A stretch of 64,000 bases of DNA. Origin: Verrucomicrobiota bacterium. Lineage in GTDB: Bacteria; Verrucomicrobiota; Verrucomicrobiia; Chthoniobacterales; Chthoniobacteraceae. The DNA lies in NCBI GenBank assembly GCA_009885995.1, contig VFJQ01000019.1:1-64000 (forward strand). Direction: 5' to 3'. Shown here piece by piece: positions 57,485 through 64,000 of this stretch (positions are counted from its first letter, which is position 1; the number at the start of each line of letters is the position of its first letter). The translations under genes and the position numbers were made by a program. A model generated the notes under the pieces. It worked only from the letters and a program-made list of their open reading frames with translations, was not told where the DNA came from and searched no databases.

Positions 57485-58408
57485 ATGCAGTCACCCGATC
57501 GTCCTCAAACATTCCCGTTGCCGGCGGATTTGCTGGCGATCCTGGCGTGTCCAGCCTGCGCGGGAAGTCTGGGCGAAAACGGCGAGGCGCTCCGGTGTGC
57601 GCAGTGCGGCGTCGAGTATCAGACGACGAAGTCCGGCCAGCCCGACTTGCGCCTGCGCGCGGAAAAGCAGGCGACGATCACCTTCACGCTCGGCGAAGGA
57701 TTCGGCGGCACCGAGAGCGTGGACTGGCAGCCGCTGCGCGCGAATCCGCATCCCGCCGTGGACTTCTCTGCGCTGACGGTGCCGAACCACTTCACGCCGG
57801 AGTTGCTGAGCCACTTCCCTAAAGCCCCGACGCCGGGTGCGCCGATGCTCGACCTCGGCTGCGGCACCGGGCTGCACCGCGCGGTCTGCGAGCGCGCCGG
57901 CTTTTTCTACGTGGGCCTCGATTACGACAACCCGCAGGCGCCGTTGCTCGGCGATGCGCACGCGCTGCCGTTCCGCGATGGAAGCTTCGATTTCATCATC
58001 TCGATCGCGGTGCTCGAGCACATCCGCCATCCCGCCGTGATGCTGCGCGAAGCGCATCGCGTGCTGCGGCCGGGCGGGATGCTCATCGGCAGCGTTTCGT
58101 TTCAGGAACCGTTTCACGAAATCAGCTACCAGCACCATTCGCACATGGGAGTGTGGAGCGCGCTGCGGCAGGCGGGCTTCGAGGTGCTGCACGTGGCGCC
58201 GGGCTGGGACGGACTCACAGCGCAGGCGCGGATGGCCTTGCTGCCGGGCTGGCCGGCGGCCGCGGTGCGCGTGGCGACGGCGCCGCTGTGGCTGCTGCAC
58301 CGCGCGTGGTGGTGGCTGCTCGGGAAGTTGCGCCCCGGCTGGGAGGAATTGCGGCGGCGTCAGATCGCCGCGGGGGCTTTCACCTTCATCGCCAGACACC
58401 GCTCGTAG
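57485..58408 (+). CDS. SAM-dependent methyltransferase with N-terminal Zn ribbon
   Basis: The 307-residue product has an N-terminal Trm112-like zinc ribbon (LACPACAGS and RCAQCGVEYQTT) and a class I methyltransferase domain: motif I MLDLGCGTGLHRAVC, then VGLDYDNPQAPLL, FDFIISIAVLEHIRHP and VLRPGGMLIGSV. A hydrophobic, Trp-rich segment (LLHRAWWWLLGKL) near the C-terminus suggests membrane contact. Its end overlaps the convergent glycosyltransferase gene by 49 bp. Position beside the glycosyltransferase operon suggests methylation of a glycan or lipid; the substrate is unknown. Confidence 0.9.
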   Translation: MQSPDRPQTFPLPADLLAILACPACAGSLGENGEALRCAQCGVEYQTTKSGQPDLRLRAEKQATITFTLGEGFGGTESVDWQPLRANPHPAVDFSALTVPNHFTPELLSHFPKAPTPGAPMLDLGCGTGLHRAVCERAGFFYVGLDYDNPQAPLLGDAHALPFRDGSFDFIISIAVLEHIRHPAVMLREAHRVLRPGGMLIGSVSFQEPFHEISYQHHSHMGVWSALRQAGFEVLHVAPGWDGLTAQARMALLPGWPAAAVRVATAPLWLLHRAWWWLLGKLRPGWEELRRRQIAAGAFTFIARHRS

Positions 58409-59484
58409 ATTGCTTCGACCTGCACGGTCATCGCTTGCGCGGAATAGCGGTCGCGCACTTTGGCCTGCGCGGCGTGCGCAAACCGACTCGCGAGATCTGG
58501 CGCATCGATGAGCCGCTCGATGGCGCGGACAAAGTGATCGCGCTCCGATGGCTCGATCAGCAGCGCGTCGTCCTCGTTTTTCAAGATCTCGCCGATGCCG
58601 TCGAGCCGCGGCGCGACGATCGGCAGGCGCATCGCCATCGCTTCCAGCAGCACGATCGGCGTGCCCTCGAACTTCGAGGTCATCAGCAAGGCGTCCGCGC
58701 CGCCATAGAGCTGCGGCGTGTCCTGCACATGACCGAGGAATTGCACCCGATCGCCGATCCCGAGCGCACTCGCCTGCAACCGGAGCGCACTCTCTTCCGG
58801 CCCGGTGCCAGCGAGGCGGAACTCGACAGCATGGCCACGCCGCACCAATTCCGCAGCGATCTCGATGAAGAGCGCGAAGTTCTTCTGAGGGTTGAGCCGC
58901 CCGACCCCGAGCACCACAAATCGATCCTGCCGCGATCTGGCCTCACTTGGAGTGAATCGCGAGAGGTCGATACCATTCGTCACCAGCGAGACTTCCGCTG
59001 GTGCCAGTTGCTCGTGCTGGATGAGGAAGTCGCGCGTCGAACCCGAGACCGCACACACGTGCGAGGAGCAGCGGTTCGCAAGCGTGTCGATCCAGCGCGC
59101 CAGCGGGCGCTCGTAGCGGAGGGCGTCGTTGCAATGGTCATGCGCGATTCGCACCGGCACGCCGAGCAAGGCCGCGAGAGGCTTCGCGATCCAGTTCGAG
59201 CCGAAGAGGTGGCAATGCACGATCTGCGGACGGCGCGCGAGGATGAGGCGCGCGAGGGTGAGGACGTAGGCCGGGAAATACTTGTGCGGCGAAAGCGAAT
59301 GCACCGGCATGTCCAGCCGCGCGAAGTCCTCCCAAAACACACCTCGTCCGTGCATCGCGGCGACTTCCGGCTCGAAGCGATCCCGGTCGAGCGCGTGCAG
59401 CAGATTCAGCAGCACGGTCTGCGCGCCGCCGAGGTCGAAGCTGTCGATGACGTGCAGCACGCGCACCCGCTTCCGCTCGCTCAT
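58360..59484 (-). CDS. GT4-family glycosyltransferase, last gene of glycan operon
   Basis: The 374-residue GT-B enzyme has the N-terminal acceptor pattern RVLHVIDSFDLGGAQTVLLN, the donor-site strands VVLGVGRLNPQKNF and FRLAGTGPEESALRL, and the family 4 motif SKFEGTPIVLLEAMAMRLPIV. ATG 59484 overlaps the preceding gene by ATGA; the longer frame to 59676 is rejected. It is the last gene of a minus-strand operon of at least five genes that enters from the right edge of the window. Confidence 0.92.
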   Translation of the reverse strand: MSERKRVRVLHVIDSFDLGGAQTVLLNLLHALDRDRFEPEVAAMHGRGVFWEDFARLDMPVHSLSPHKYFPAYVLTLARLILARRPQIVHCHLFGSNWIAKPLAALLGVPVRIAHDHCNDALRYERPLARWIDTLANRCSSHVCAVSGSTRDFLIQHEQLAPAEVSLVTNGIDLSRFTPSEARSRQDRFVVLGVGRLNPQKNFALFIEIAAELVRRGHAVEFRLAGTGPEESALRLQASALGIGDRVQFLGHVQDTPQLYGGADALLMTSKFEGTPIVLLEAMAMRLPIVAPRLDGIGEILKNEDDALLIEPSERDHFVRAIERLIDAPDLASRFAHAAQAKVRDRYSAQAMTVQVEAIYERCLAMKVKAPAAI

Positions 59485-60518
59485 GCGGAGCCCTCCGGAA
59501 AACTCACCAAGCCCGCACGAGCGCGGATTACCGTCCACACCTGGCGCCAGGCTTCGCCGGGGGCGAGAGCCACGGCGCGCTGCATCTCGCGCAGCGCGAA
59601 CCCTCGCGCGCTGCCGATGAATTTGTAGGCCACGCGCAGTGCCTGCCGCGCACGCATCGCTCGCACCTCCGGGCAAATCTTCGCCTCCGGGTGACGCTCA
59701 CAAAACTCCGCAAACAACCCCCCAAGCAACGCGGAAAGCGCCGACCACTCCTCCGCCGGAAAGCGCAGGCGGAACGAGCGCAGCAAGCGAGCTTCCTCAT
59801 CGGTGAAGCGGCGACCGGGGAAGATGCGCGCCCAATTTTCGACCAGCACCGTGCTCGCCTCATCGGTCGTGCCGCCGGACTGCGTGCGAGTCATCGACGC
59901 GGGATGTTCGCGCATCGCGACGAGTCGCTCGCGGAGATTCGCAACGGGACGGCGCTCGGCCAGACGGCTCCACAAATCGAAGTCCTGGCAGATCGCGAAC
60001 CGTTCATCGTAGCCACCCTCAGCCAGCGCGGCCTCACGCGAAAACATCACCGATGTGTGCAGGAAAGGATTGTCGGTCACGTTGGCCCAACGAATCGCGA
60101 GGGCGGTCGTCGGCAGGTCATTGCTGCCCGTCACGCGGCCCTGCGGATCGAGCCGCCAGCCCGCGGTGCCGAGGAGAGCGGTGCGCGGATTTTCGTGCAG
60201 GAAAGCGAGCTGCCGGGCAAGGCGCTCGGGCGCGCAGAGATCGTCCGCATCCTGCCGCGCGATCCATGTGCCGCGTGCCTCGGCGAGACCACGATTAAGA
60301 CTGCGGGTCAGGCCGAGATTGCGCTCGTTGGTCAAGACACGCAGCCGCGCATCGGCGATGCCACGCAGGACCTCCGGCGTTTCGTCGGACGAGCCATCAT
60401 CGACGGCGAGCAACTCGAAGTCCGCAAACGTCTGACTCAGGACACTGTCGAGGCATGGGCGCAGGAGCGCGCCGCCATTGAAGACCGGAAGAAGCACCGT
60501 CACGAGCGGCGCGCTCAT
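59481..60518 (-). CDS. GT2-family glycosyltransferase A
   Basis: The 345-residue GT-A enzyme begins with VTVLLPVFNGGALLRPCLDS and carries LAVDDGSSDET and the metal-binding ARQDADDLC (the D-x-D equivalent) followed by FAICQDFDLWSRLAE, where Asp is the likely catalytic base. The C-terminal 110 residues are helical and unrecognised. It overlaps both neighbours by 4 bp. Family 2 enzymes transfer sugars to the growing end of surface polysaccharide. Confidence 0.92.
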   Translation of the reverse strand: MSAPLVTVLLPVFNGGALLRPCLDSVLSQTFADFELLAVDDGSSDETPEVLRGIADARLRVLTNERNLGLTRSLNRGLAEARGTWIARQDADDLCAPERLARQLAFLHENPRTALLGTAGWRLDPQGRVTGSNDLPTTALAIRWANVTDNPFLHTSVMFSREAALAEGGYDERFAICQDFDLWSRLAERRPVANLRERLVAMREHPASMTRTQSGGTTDEASTVLVENWARIFPGRRFTDEEARLLRSFRLRFPAEEWSALSALLGGLFAEFCERHPEAKICPEVRAMRARQALRVAYKFIGSARGFALREMQRAVALAPGEAWRQVWTVIRARAGLVSFPEGSA

Positions 60519-61486
60519 GCGACTTCCGCGTCGAGTTGACGCCCGAAAAGCGCGCGCCGCAAATTCGCGCCGCGCTGGATCAGCCGCGTGCCGCAAAGCG
60601 CATCCACCAGACCGAGCGGCAGCGCGGCGAGCGGCACGGGGCTGCGCCACGGCCATGTCGAAAACGACCGCAGGAGGTAGCGGTGGCCGGTGGCGTATGC
60701 GCGCTGTTCGTAGGCCATCCCGGCGATGCTCTCGAAGTGATAGGCGATCACCCGGCGCCGGTGGTCCGCACCGAACTTCGCGAACCCCGCATCGTGCTTC
60801 GCGAGGAAGCGGTGCGATGACGGGATGAAGCGTTCGAGCGACGGCGGGGCGGTGCAGAAGACCCGCGCGTGCGTCTCGGGGGTGAAGGCGAGCGTCTCCC
60901 CTTGTTCGAAGGCGCGGAGGATCCAGTCCCAGTCCTCGTGGCGCGGCAACTCGGGATCGAAGCCACCGAGCCGCTCCGCGACATCGCGCCGAATCACGAG
61001 CGTGGTCCCGAAGCCGAAAGTGCATTCGCGATGCAGGCTGCGCTCCCACGCCGACGGATCGAATGGCTTTGGCAAAGTAATCGTGCGCCCGTCGCGGATG
61101 AACTCGAAGCGGCACGCCGACAGCGCGGCCGTCTCGCCGGAGCGGCGCAAGGCATCCAACTGCGCCTCCAGCTTGCGCGGCAGCCACTCGTCGTCGGAAT
61201 CGAGCAGCGCGAAATATTCGCCCTGCGCAGCTTGCATCGCCGTGTCGCGCGCGGCACCGGCTCCGCGATTCACCTCGTGGCGGATGATGCGGATGCGAGC
61301 GTCGCGCCGGCTTTCCACGATCGAGGCGCTGTCGTCGGTCGAGGCATCGTCCACGGCCACGAGTTCCCAATCCGCGAACGTCTGCGCGAGCACGCTATCG
61401 ACACACCGCGCGAGAGTCGCGGTGCGATTGTAAAATGGCAGGATGACGCTGACAGCGGGCACGGCAGTCCTTATCGTGATCCCCAT
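60515..61486 (-). CDS. GT2-family glycosyltransferase B
   Basis: The 323-residue enzyme has VSVILPFYNRTATLARCVDS, LVAVDDASTDDS, the metal motif ALLDSDDEWLPRKLE and the acceptor-site PRHEDWDWILRAFEQG. It resembles gene A at 59481 and probably arose by duplication. ATG 61486 overlaps the preceding gene by 16 bp; a slightly later start would remove this overlap but cut the first strand. Confidence 0.9.
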   Translation of the reverse strand: MGITIRTAVPAVSVILPFYNRTATLARCVDSVLAQTFADWELVAVDDASTDDSASIVESRRDARIRIIRHEVNRGAGAARDTAMQAAQGEYFALLDSDDEWLPRKLEAQLDALRRSGETAALSACRFEFIRDGRTITLPKPFDPSAWERSLHRECTFGFGTTLVIRRDVAERLGGFDPELPRHEDWDWILRAFEQGETLAFTPETHARVFCTAPPSLERFIPSSHRFLAKHDAGFAKFGADHRRRVIAYHFESIAGMAYEQRAYATGHRYLLRSFSTWPWRSPVPLAALPLGLVDALCGTRLIQRGANLRRALFGRQLDAEVA

Positions 61487-62400
61487 CCCTGCGGGGCAAG
61501 CGCGTAGCGACTGGCGCGACCGAGCATCCGTCCGCCGCATCGTTTGAAAAAGGCCAGCGGCCAGCTCGCGCTGATCGCGCAACCCCGCTGCACCCACTGC
61601 TGGGTTTCGGCCCATCGGCCAGACAGGGCGCAGTCCACAGCGAGCGCCGCGCTTTCCCGCCGGTGCAGCGCAACCAAAGCCGCGCGGTCTTCCGCGACGG
61701 TCGCGAGATGATGCTCGCAGAGTTCCACGTGCTCGATCCACATCCGCTCGATGTTGCGAGCCGTTTCGTGGACGGTCAGCGAGCCGGCGTGGCTGCGGTA
61801 GCGATAGACCAGTTGTCGCACAATCTCACCGCGCGGGCGCAGCAACGCGGCGCGCAGCAGGAACTCGCGATCCGCAGCAATCGTGTAACGCAGATCGAAG
61901 TTTCCGATCCGCTCGATCAAGCGCCGGCGAAAGAAGCGGGCGTTCAGCGCGGGCAGTCCGAGCAGCACCTGCGGCACGGTGAACGCCAGTTCAGCTTCGG
62001 TCTGGTCGCGTCGCAGCACTAGCTCGGCGCCATCCGCGGCCCGCTCGAAGAACTCCACACCGCCGCTCACCAAATCAACGTCTTCGCGAAAAGCCCCGGC
62101 CACGGCATCGAGCGCGCCCGGCACGAACAGGTCGTCGCTGTTGAGGAAGTGGACGATCTCGCCGCGCGCGAGGGCGAGTCCTTTGTTGAAAGCGTCGTAG
62201 ATGCCGCGATCCGGCTCGGAGATGACGCGCAGATCCGGGTGCTCGGCGAGCAGCTCACGTGTGCCGTCGGTCGAGGCGGCGTCGATGATAAGGTGCTCGA
62301 TGTCATCGCGCCCCTGCGCGCGCACGCTCTCGATCGCTTCGCGCAGCAGCGGCGCGCGGTTGAAGGTCGCGGTGATGATCGAGAAGCGCGGCGTGCTCAT
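61471..62400 (-). CDS. GT2-family glycosyltransferase C
   Basis: The 309-residue enzyme starts FSIITATFNRAPLLREAIES and has LIIDAASTDGTRELL, ISEPDRGIYDAFNKGLALA and the metal motif VHFLNSDDLFVPGALDAV. The I-Y-D-A-x-N-K-G box is typical of WcaA/WcaE-like colanic acid transferases. Later DLRYTIAADREFLLRAAL marks the acceptor loop. It overlaps the upstream GT4 gene by ATGA. Confidence 0.92.
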   Translation of the reverse strand: MSTPRFSIITATFNRAPLLREAIESVRAQGRDDIEHLIIDAASTDGTRELLAEHPDLRVISEPDRGIYDAFNKGLALARGEIVHFLNSDDLFVPGALDAVAGAFREDVDLVSGGVEFFERAADGAELVLRRDQTEAELAFTVPQVLLGLPALNARFFRRRLIERIGNFDLRYTIAADREFLLRAALLRPRGEIVRQLVYRYRSHAGSLTVHETARNIERMWIEHVELCEHHLATVAEDRAALVALHRRESAALAVDCALSGRWAETQQWVQRGCAISASWPLAFFKRCGGRMLGRASRYALAPQGWGSR

Positions 62401-63539
62401 GACAGCGCGGCGATTTCGAGAAAGCGCCTGCCGACCTCCGCCAGCCGGCACTCGGCCGCAGCGCGAGCGGTCTGCTCCGCGGCGAGATCGGGACCGGCGG
62501 GCCAGTGCGCCCACGCGGTGGCCATGAGTTCCGCGAGTTCCTCCGCCGACTCCGGCGCAAAGTAGCGCCCGCCGGGCGGCGCCTGCTCGCGATGCACCGG
62601 AATATCGGAGAGCAGCACCGGGCGCCCGAGTGCGCGTGCGTCTTCGACGACTGTGCTCCAGCCCTCGAAGAGGCTCGGCTGGATGATGGCCACGCAGCGG
62701 CGGAGCAGTTCGATCTGCGCGCGGCGCGGCAGCAGGCCGAGCAGGCGCACGTGCTCGGCGATCCCGTTCTCGTGCATCGCTGCGCGGATTTGATCCGGAT
62801 ACGCCGAGTCGCGCGCATCTTCGAGCGCGCCGGTGCAAAGAACGACCGGCCGGATGCCGCGAGCGGCCAGGAGCGCGAGCGCGCGGAAGAGGGTGAGATG
62901 ATTTTTGTGCAGCCAGAACTGATTGCAGACGGCGAAGAAACGCTCGGGCAACTCCGGCGCATCGAACGGCTCATACCACTCGGCGTGCGGACACGTCGCA
63001 AAGCGCAGCACTTCCACGCGCCCGCGGTAGCCCGGGTAAAACGCGCGCAGATCGTCCGCTGCCGTGCCGCTGCTCATCACGACGGTCGGCGCTTCCGCGA
63101 GCAGCGCGGCGATGCCGCGATCCCGGAAGACGGCTTGGGCGGGTGTGAAAAATCGCGGCAGGTGGCGGTGCTGGAAATCGGGGATCCATCCCGCCCAGCG
63201 CGTGCCGCCGAGCGTGCGACGAAGCGGGAAAGTGAGCCCGATGTTTTCGCGATTTCCGTAGGTCAGCGGGTAGAGGAATTCGACGCGATGTTTGCGAAGC
63301 GCGGCGGCGAACTGGCGGTTGTTCAGCCCGAGCCGATCGACGAGCGGCGCGTGCCACATCGGCCGGACGAGCGCGAGTTCCGCGCCCGCATCGCGCCAGC
63401 GATCCTGATCGTCGCCAAAACAAAACAACGTCGCCTCGGGCGCGCCGGCCGCGGCGAGAGCGCGCAGGAGGTTGCGGATGTATTCGCTCCCGCCCATCCA
63501 GCCCGCGCCGCCCTGTGCGATGAGGCCGATGTGCCTCAC
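62397..63539 (-). CDS. GT4-family glycosyltransferase, GTG start
   Basis: The 380-residue GT-B enzyme begins with VRHIGLIAQGGAGWMGGSEY and has FFAVCNQFWLHKNHLTLFRA, VRLLGLLPRRAQIELLRRC and IIQPSLFEGWSTVVEDARAL, the mannosyltransferase-like family 4 motif with the paired Glu. GTG 63539 overlaps the stop of the preceding gene (GTGA), so it is preferred to ATG 63650, which would overlap that gene by over 100 bp. Confidence 0.9.
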   Translation of the reverse strand: MRHIGLIAQGGAGWMGGSEYIRNLLRALAAAGAPEATLFCFGDDQDRWRDAGAELALVRPMWHAPLVDRLGLNNRQFAAALRKHRVEFLYPLTYGNRENIGLTFPLRRTLGGTRWAGWIPDFQHRHLPRFFTPAQAVFRDRGIAALLAEAPTVVMSSGTAADDLRAFYPGYRGRVEVLRFATCPHAEWYEPFDAPELPERFFAVCNQFWLHKNHLTLFRALALLAARGIRPVVLCTGALEDARDSAYPDQIRAAMHENGIAEHVRLLGLLPRRAQIELLRRCVAIIQPSLFEGWSTVVEDARALGRPVLLSDIPVHREQAPPGGRYFAPESAEELAELMATAWAHWPAGPDLAAEQTARAAAECRLAEVGRRFLEIAALS

Positions 63540-64000
63540 GGCGCGCCGATCTCCGCACGCGCCCACGCCGCTACACCGCGCACGCCGTCTTCGAGTGAAA
63601 CTCGCGGAGCAAAGCCGAGCGCGCGGATCGCGCTGTCGTCCGCCCGCCAATTCACGGGCTGGCCCGGCGTCTTTTCGCCGTCGAAGACTGGCTCCGCCTT
63701 CACGCCGAGCGCGGCGGCGGCGAGGCGCGCGAGGTCGGCGATGGTGGTCTCGCGCCCGGTGGCGAGATTGAAGACCTCGCCGCGAGCGGGCGCGCGCTCG
63801 GCGAGCAGCGCGAGCGCGGCGGCGACGTCGGCGGCGTGGATGAAGTCGCGGCTCTCCGCGCCCGTGCCGCGCAGGGCGAGGGTGCCGGTGGTGAGGAGGC
63901 GCTCACAGATATCCCACACGACCTGCCGGCGCAGGCCGGGGCCGTAGGCGGAGAAGATGCGGACGGCGAGCGCGGGCAGGCCGTGGACGCTGGCGAACTC
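63536..64000 (-). CDS. NAD-dependent sugar epimerase/dehydratase (C-terminal part)
   Basis: The visible 154 codons form the C-terminal half of an extended short-chain dehydrogenase acting on nucleotide sugars. Landmarks are VRIFSAYGPGLRR after the catalytic region, SRDFIHAADVAAALALLAE (the F-I-H-V-D-D box) and GEVFNLATGRETTI. The N-terminal Rossmann fold and the Tyr-x3-Lys motif lie beyond the right edge. As first visible gene of the operon it probably makes the sugar nucleotide used by the glycosyltransferases. Confidence 0.9.
   Translation of the reverse strand, partial: EFASVHGLPALAVRIFSAYGPGLRRQVVWDICERLLTTGTLALRGTGAESRDFIHAADVAAALALLAERAPARGEVFNLATGRETTIADLARLAAAALGVKAEPVFDGEKTPGQPVNWRADDSAIRALGFAPRVSLEDGVRGVAAWARAEIGAP

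Overview
The window is a GC-rich, gene-dense bacterial chromosome segment. Its best match is the PVC superphylum, most likely Verrucomicrobia. The pointers are a very large ThuA / beta-propeller / HEAT / single-heme protein of the PVC-specific type, a PilM-centred cluster like the one in Akkermansia, a secretin-N-like protein of PVC style, and intergenic palindromes common in that phylum. About 55 protein genes are supported. No rRNA, tRNA, CRISPR array or transposase gene is visible.

Layout. 99-1827: a fibronectin-III protein and a sugar nucleotidyltransferase. 1824-4955 (minus): a five-gene PilM/PilN/PilO-like envelope cluster without a secretin. 4945-10579: a CPBP protease, a 56-aa membrane peptide, NAD synthetase and two adjacent FHA proteins with kinase-like domains that lack catalytic residues. 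10613-25125: a prenyl diphosphate synthase, a BatA-like vWA protein, then two paralogous ABC modules (membrane protein, ATPase, permease; the second has tandem permeases). 25165-28029: a secretin-N-like protein, truA, ruvX and manC. 28670-35516: nrdR, an ATP-cone-like protein, a HIT protein, a beta-ketoacyl synthase with Ser at the nucleophile position and two sensor kinases, all overlapping end to end. 35513-39639: a glycosyltransferase, kdsD, a TlpA-like thioredoxin and corA. 39682-47794: addB/addA-like nuclease-helicase genes followed by luxE/luxC-like fatty-acid reductase genes. 47791-49848: a promoter and SAM-I riboswitch ahead of a threonine-synthase-like enzyme, a MoaD/ThiS-like carrier and a NIL protein. 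49914-55532 (minus): a cupin and a 1720-aa ThuA-to-ThuA fusion. 55817-58408: an AraC regulator, a DnaJ-like protein and a methyltransferase. 58360-64000 (minus): four glycosyltransferases and a partial epimerase in one coupled operon.

Two observations stand out. First, palindromic elements sit inside four coding genes without breaking the frame (truA, a membrane protein, an ABC ATPase and a permease), adding roughly 17-35 residues each. The window holds element-free paralogs of three of these genes, and related intergenic copies of two of the element types. This resembles the protein-invading palindromes known from Rickettsia. Second, the SAM-riboswitch operon places a threonine-synthase homologue with a Gly-Gly sulfur carrier and a NIL protein under methionine-type control. 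That suggests carrier-dependent homocysteine synthesis rather than threonine synthesis.

Genes are often coupled by ATGA/GTGA overlaps and Shine-Dalgarno sequences are weak or absent, so some starts were chosen from protein homology and overlap geometry. All functional statements come from reading motifs by eye; no database search was run.
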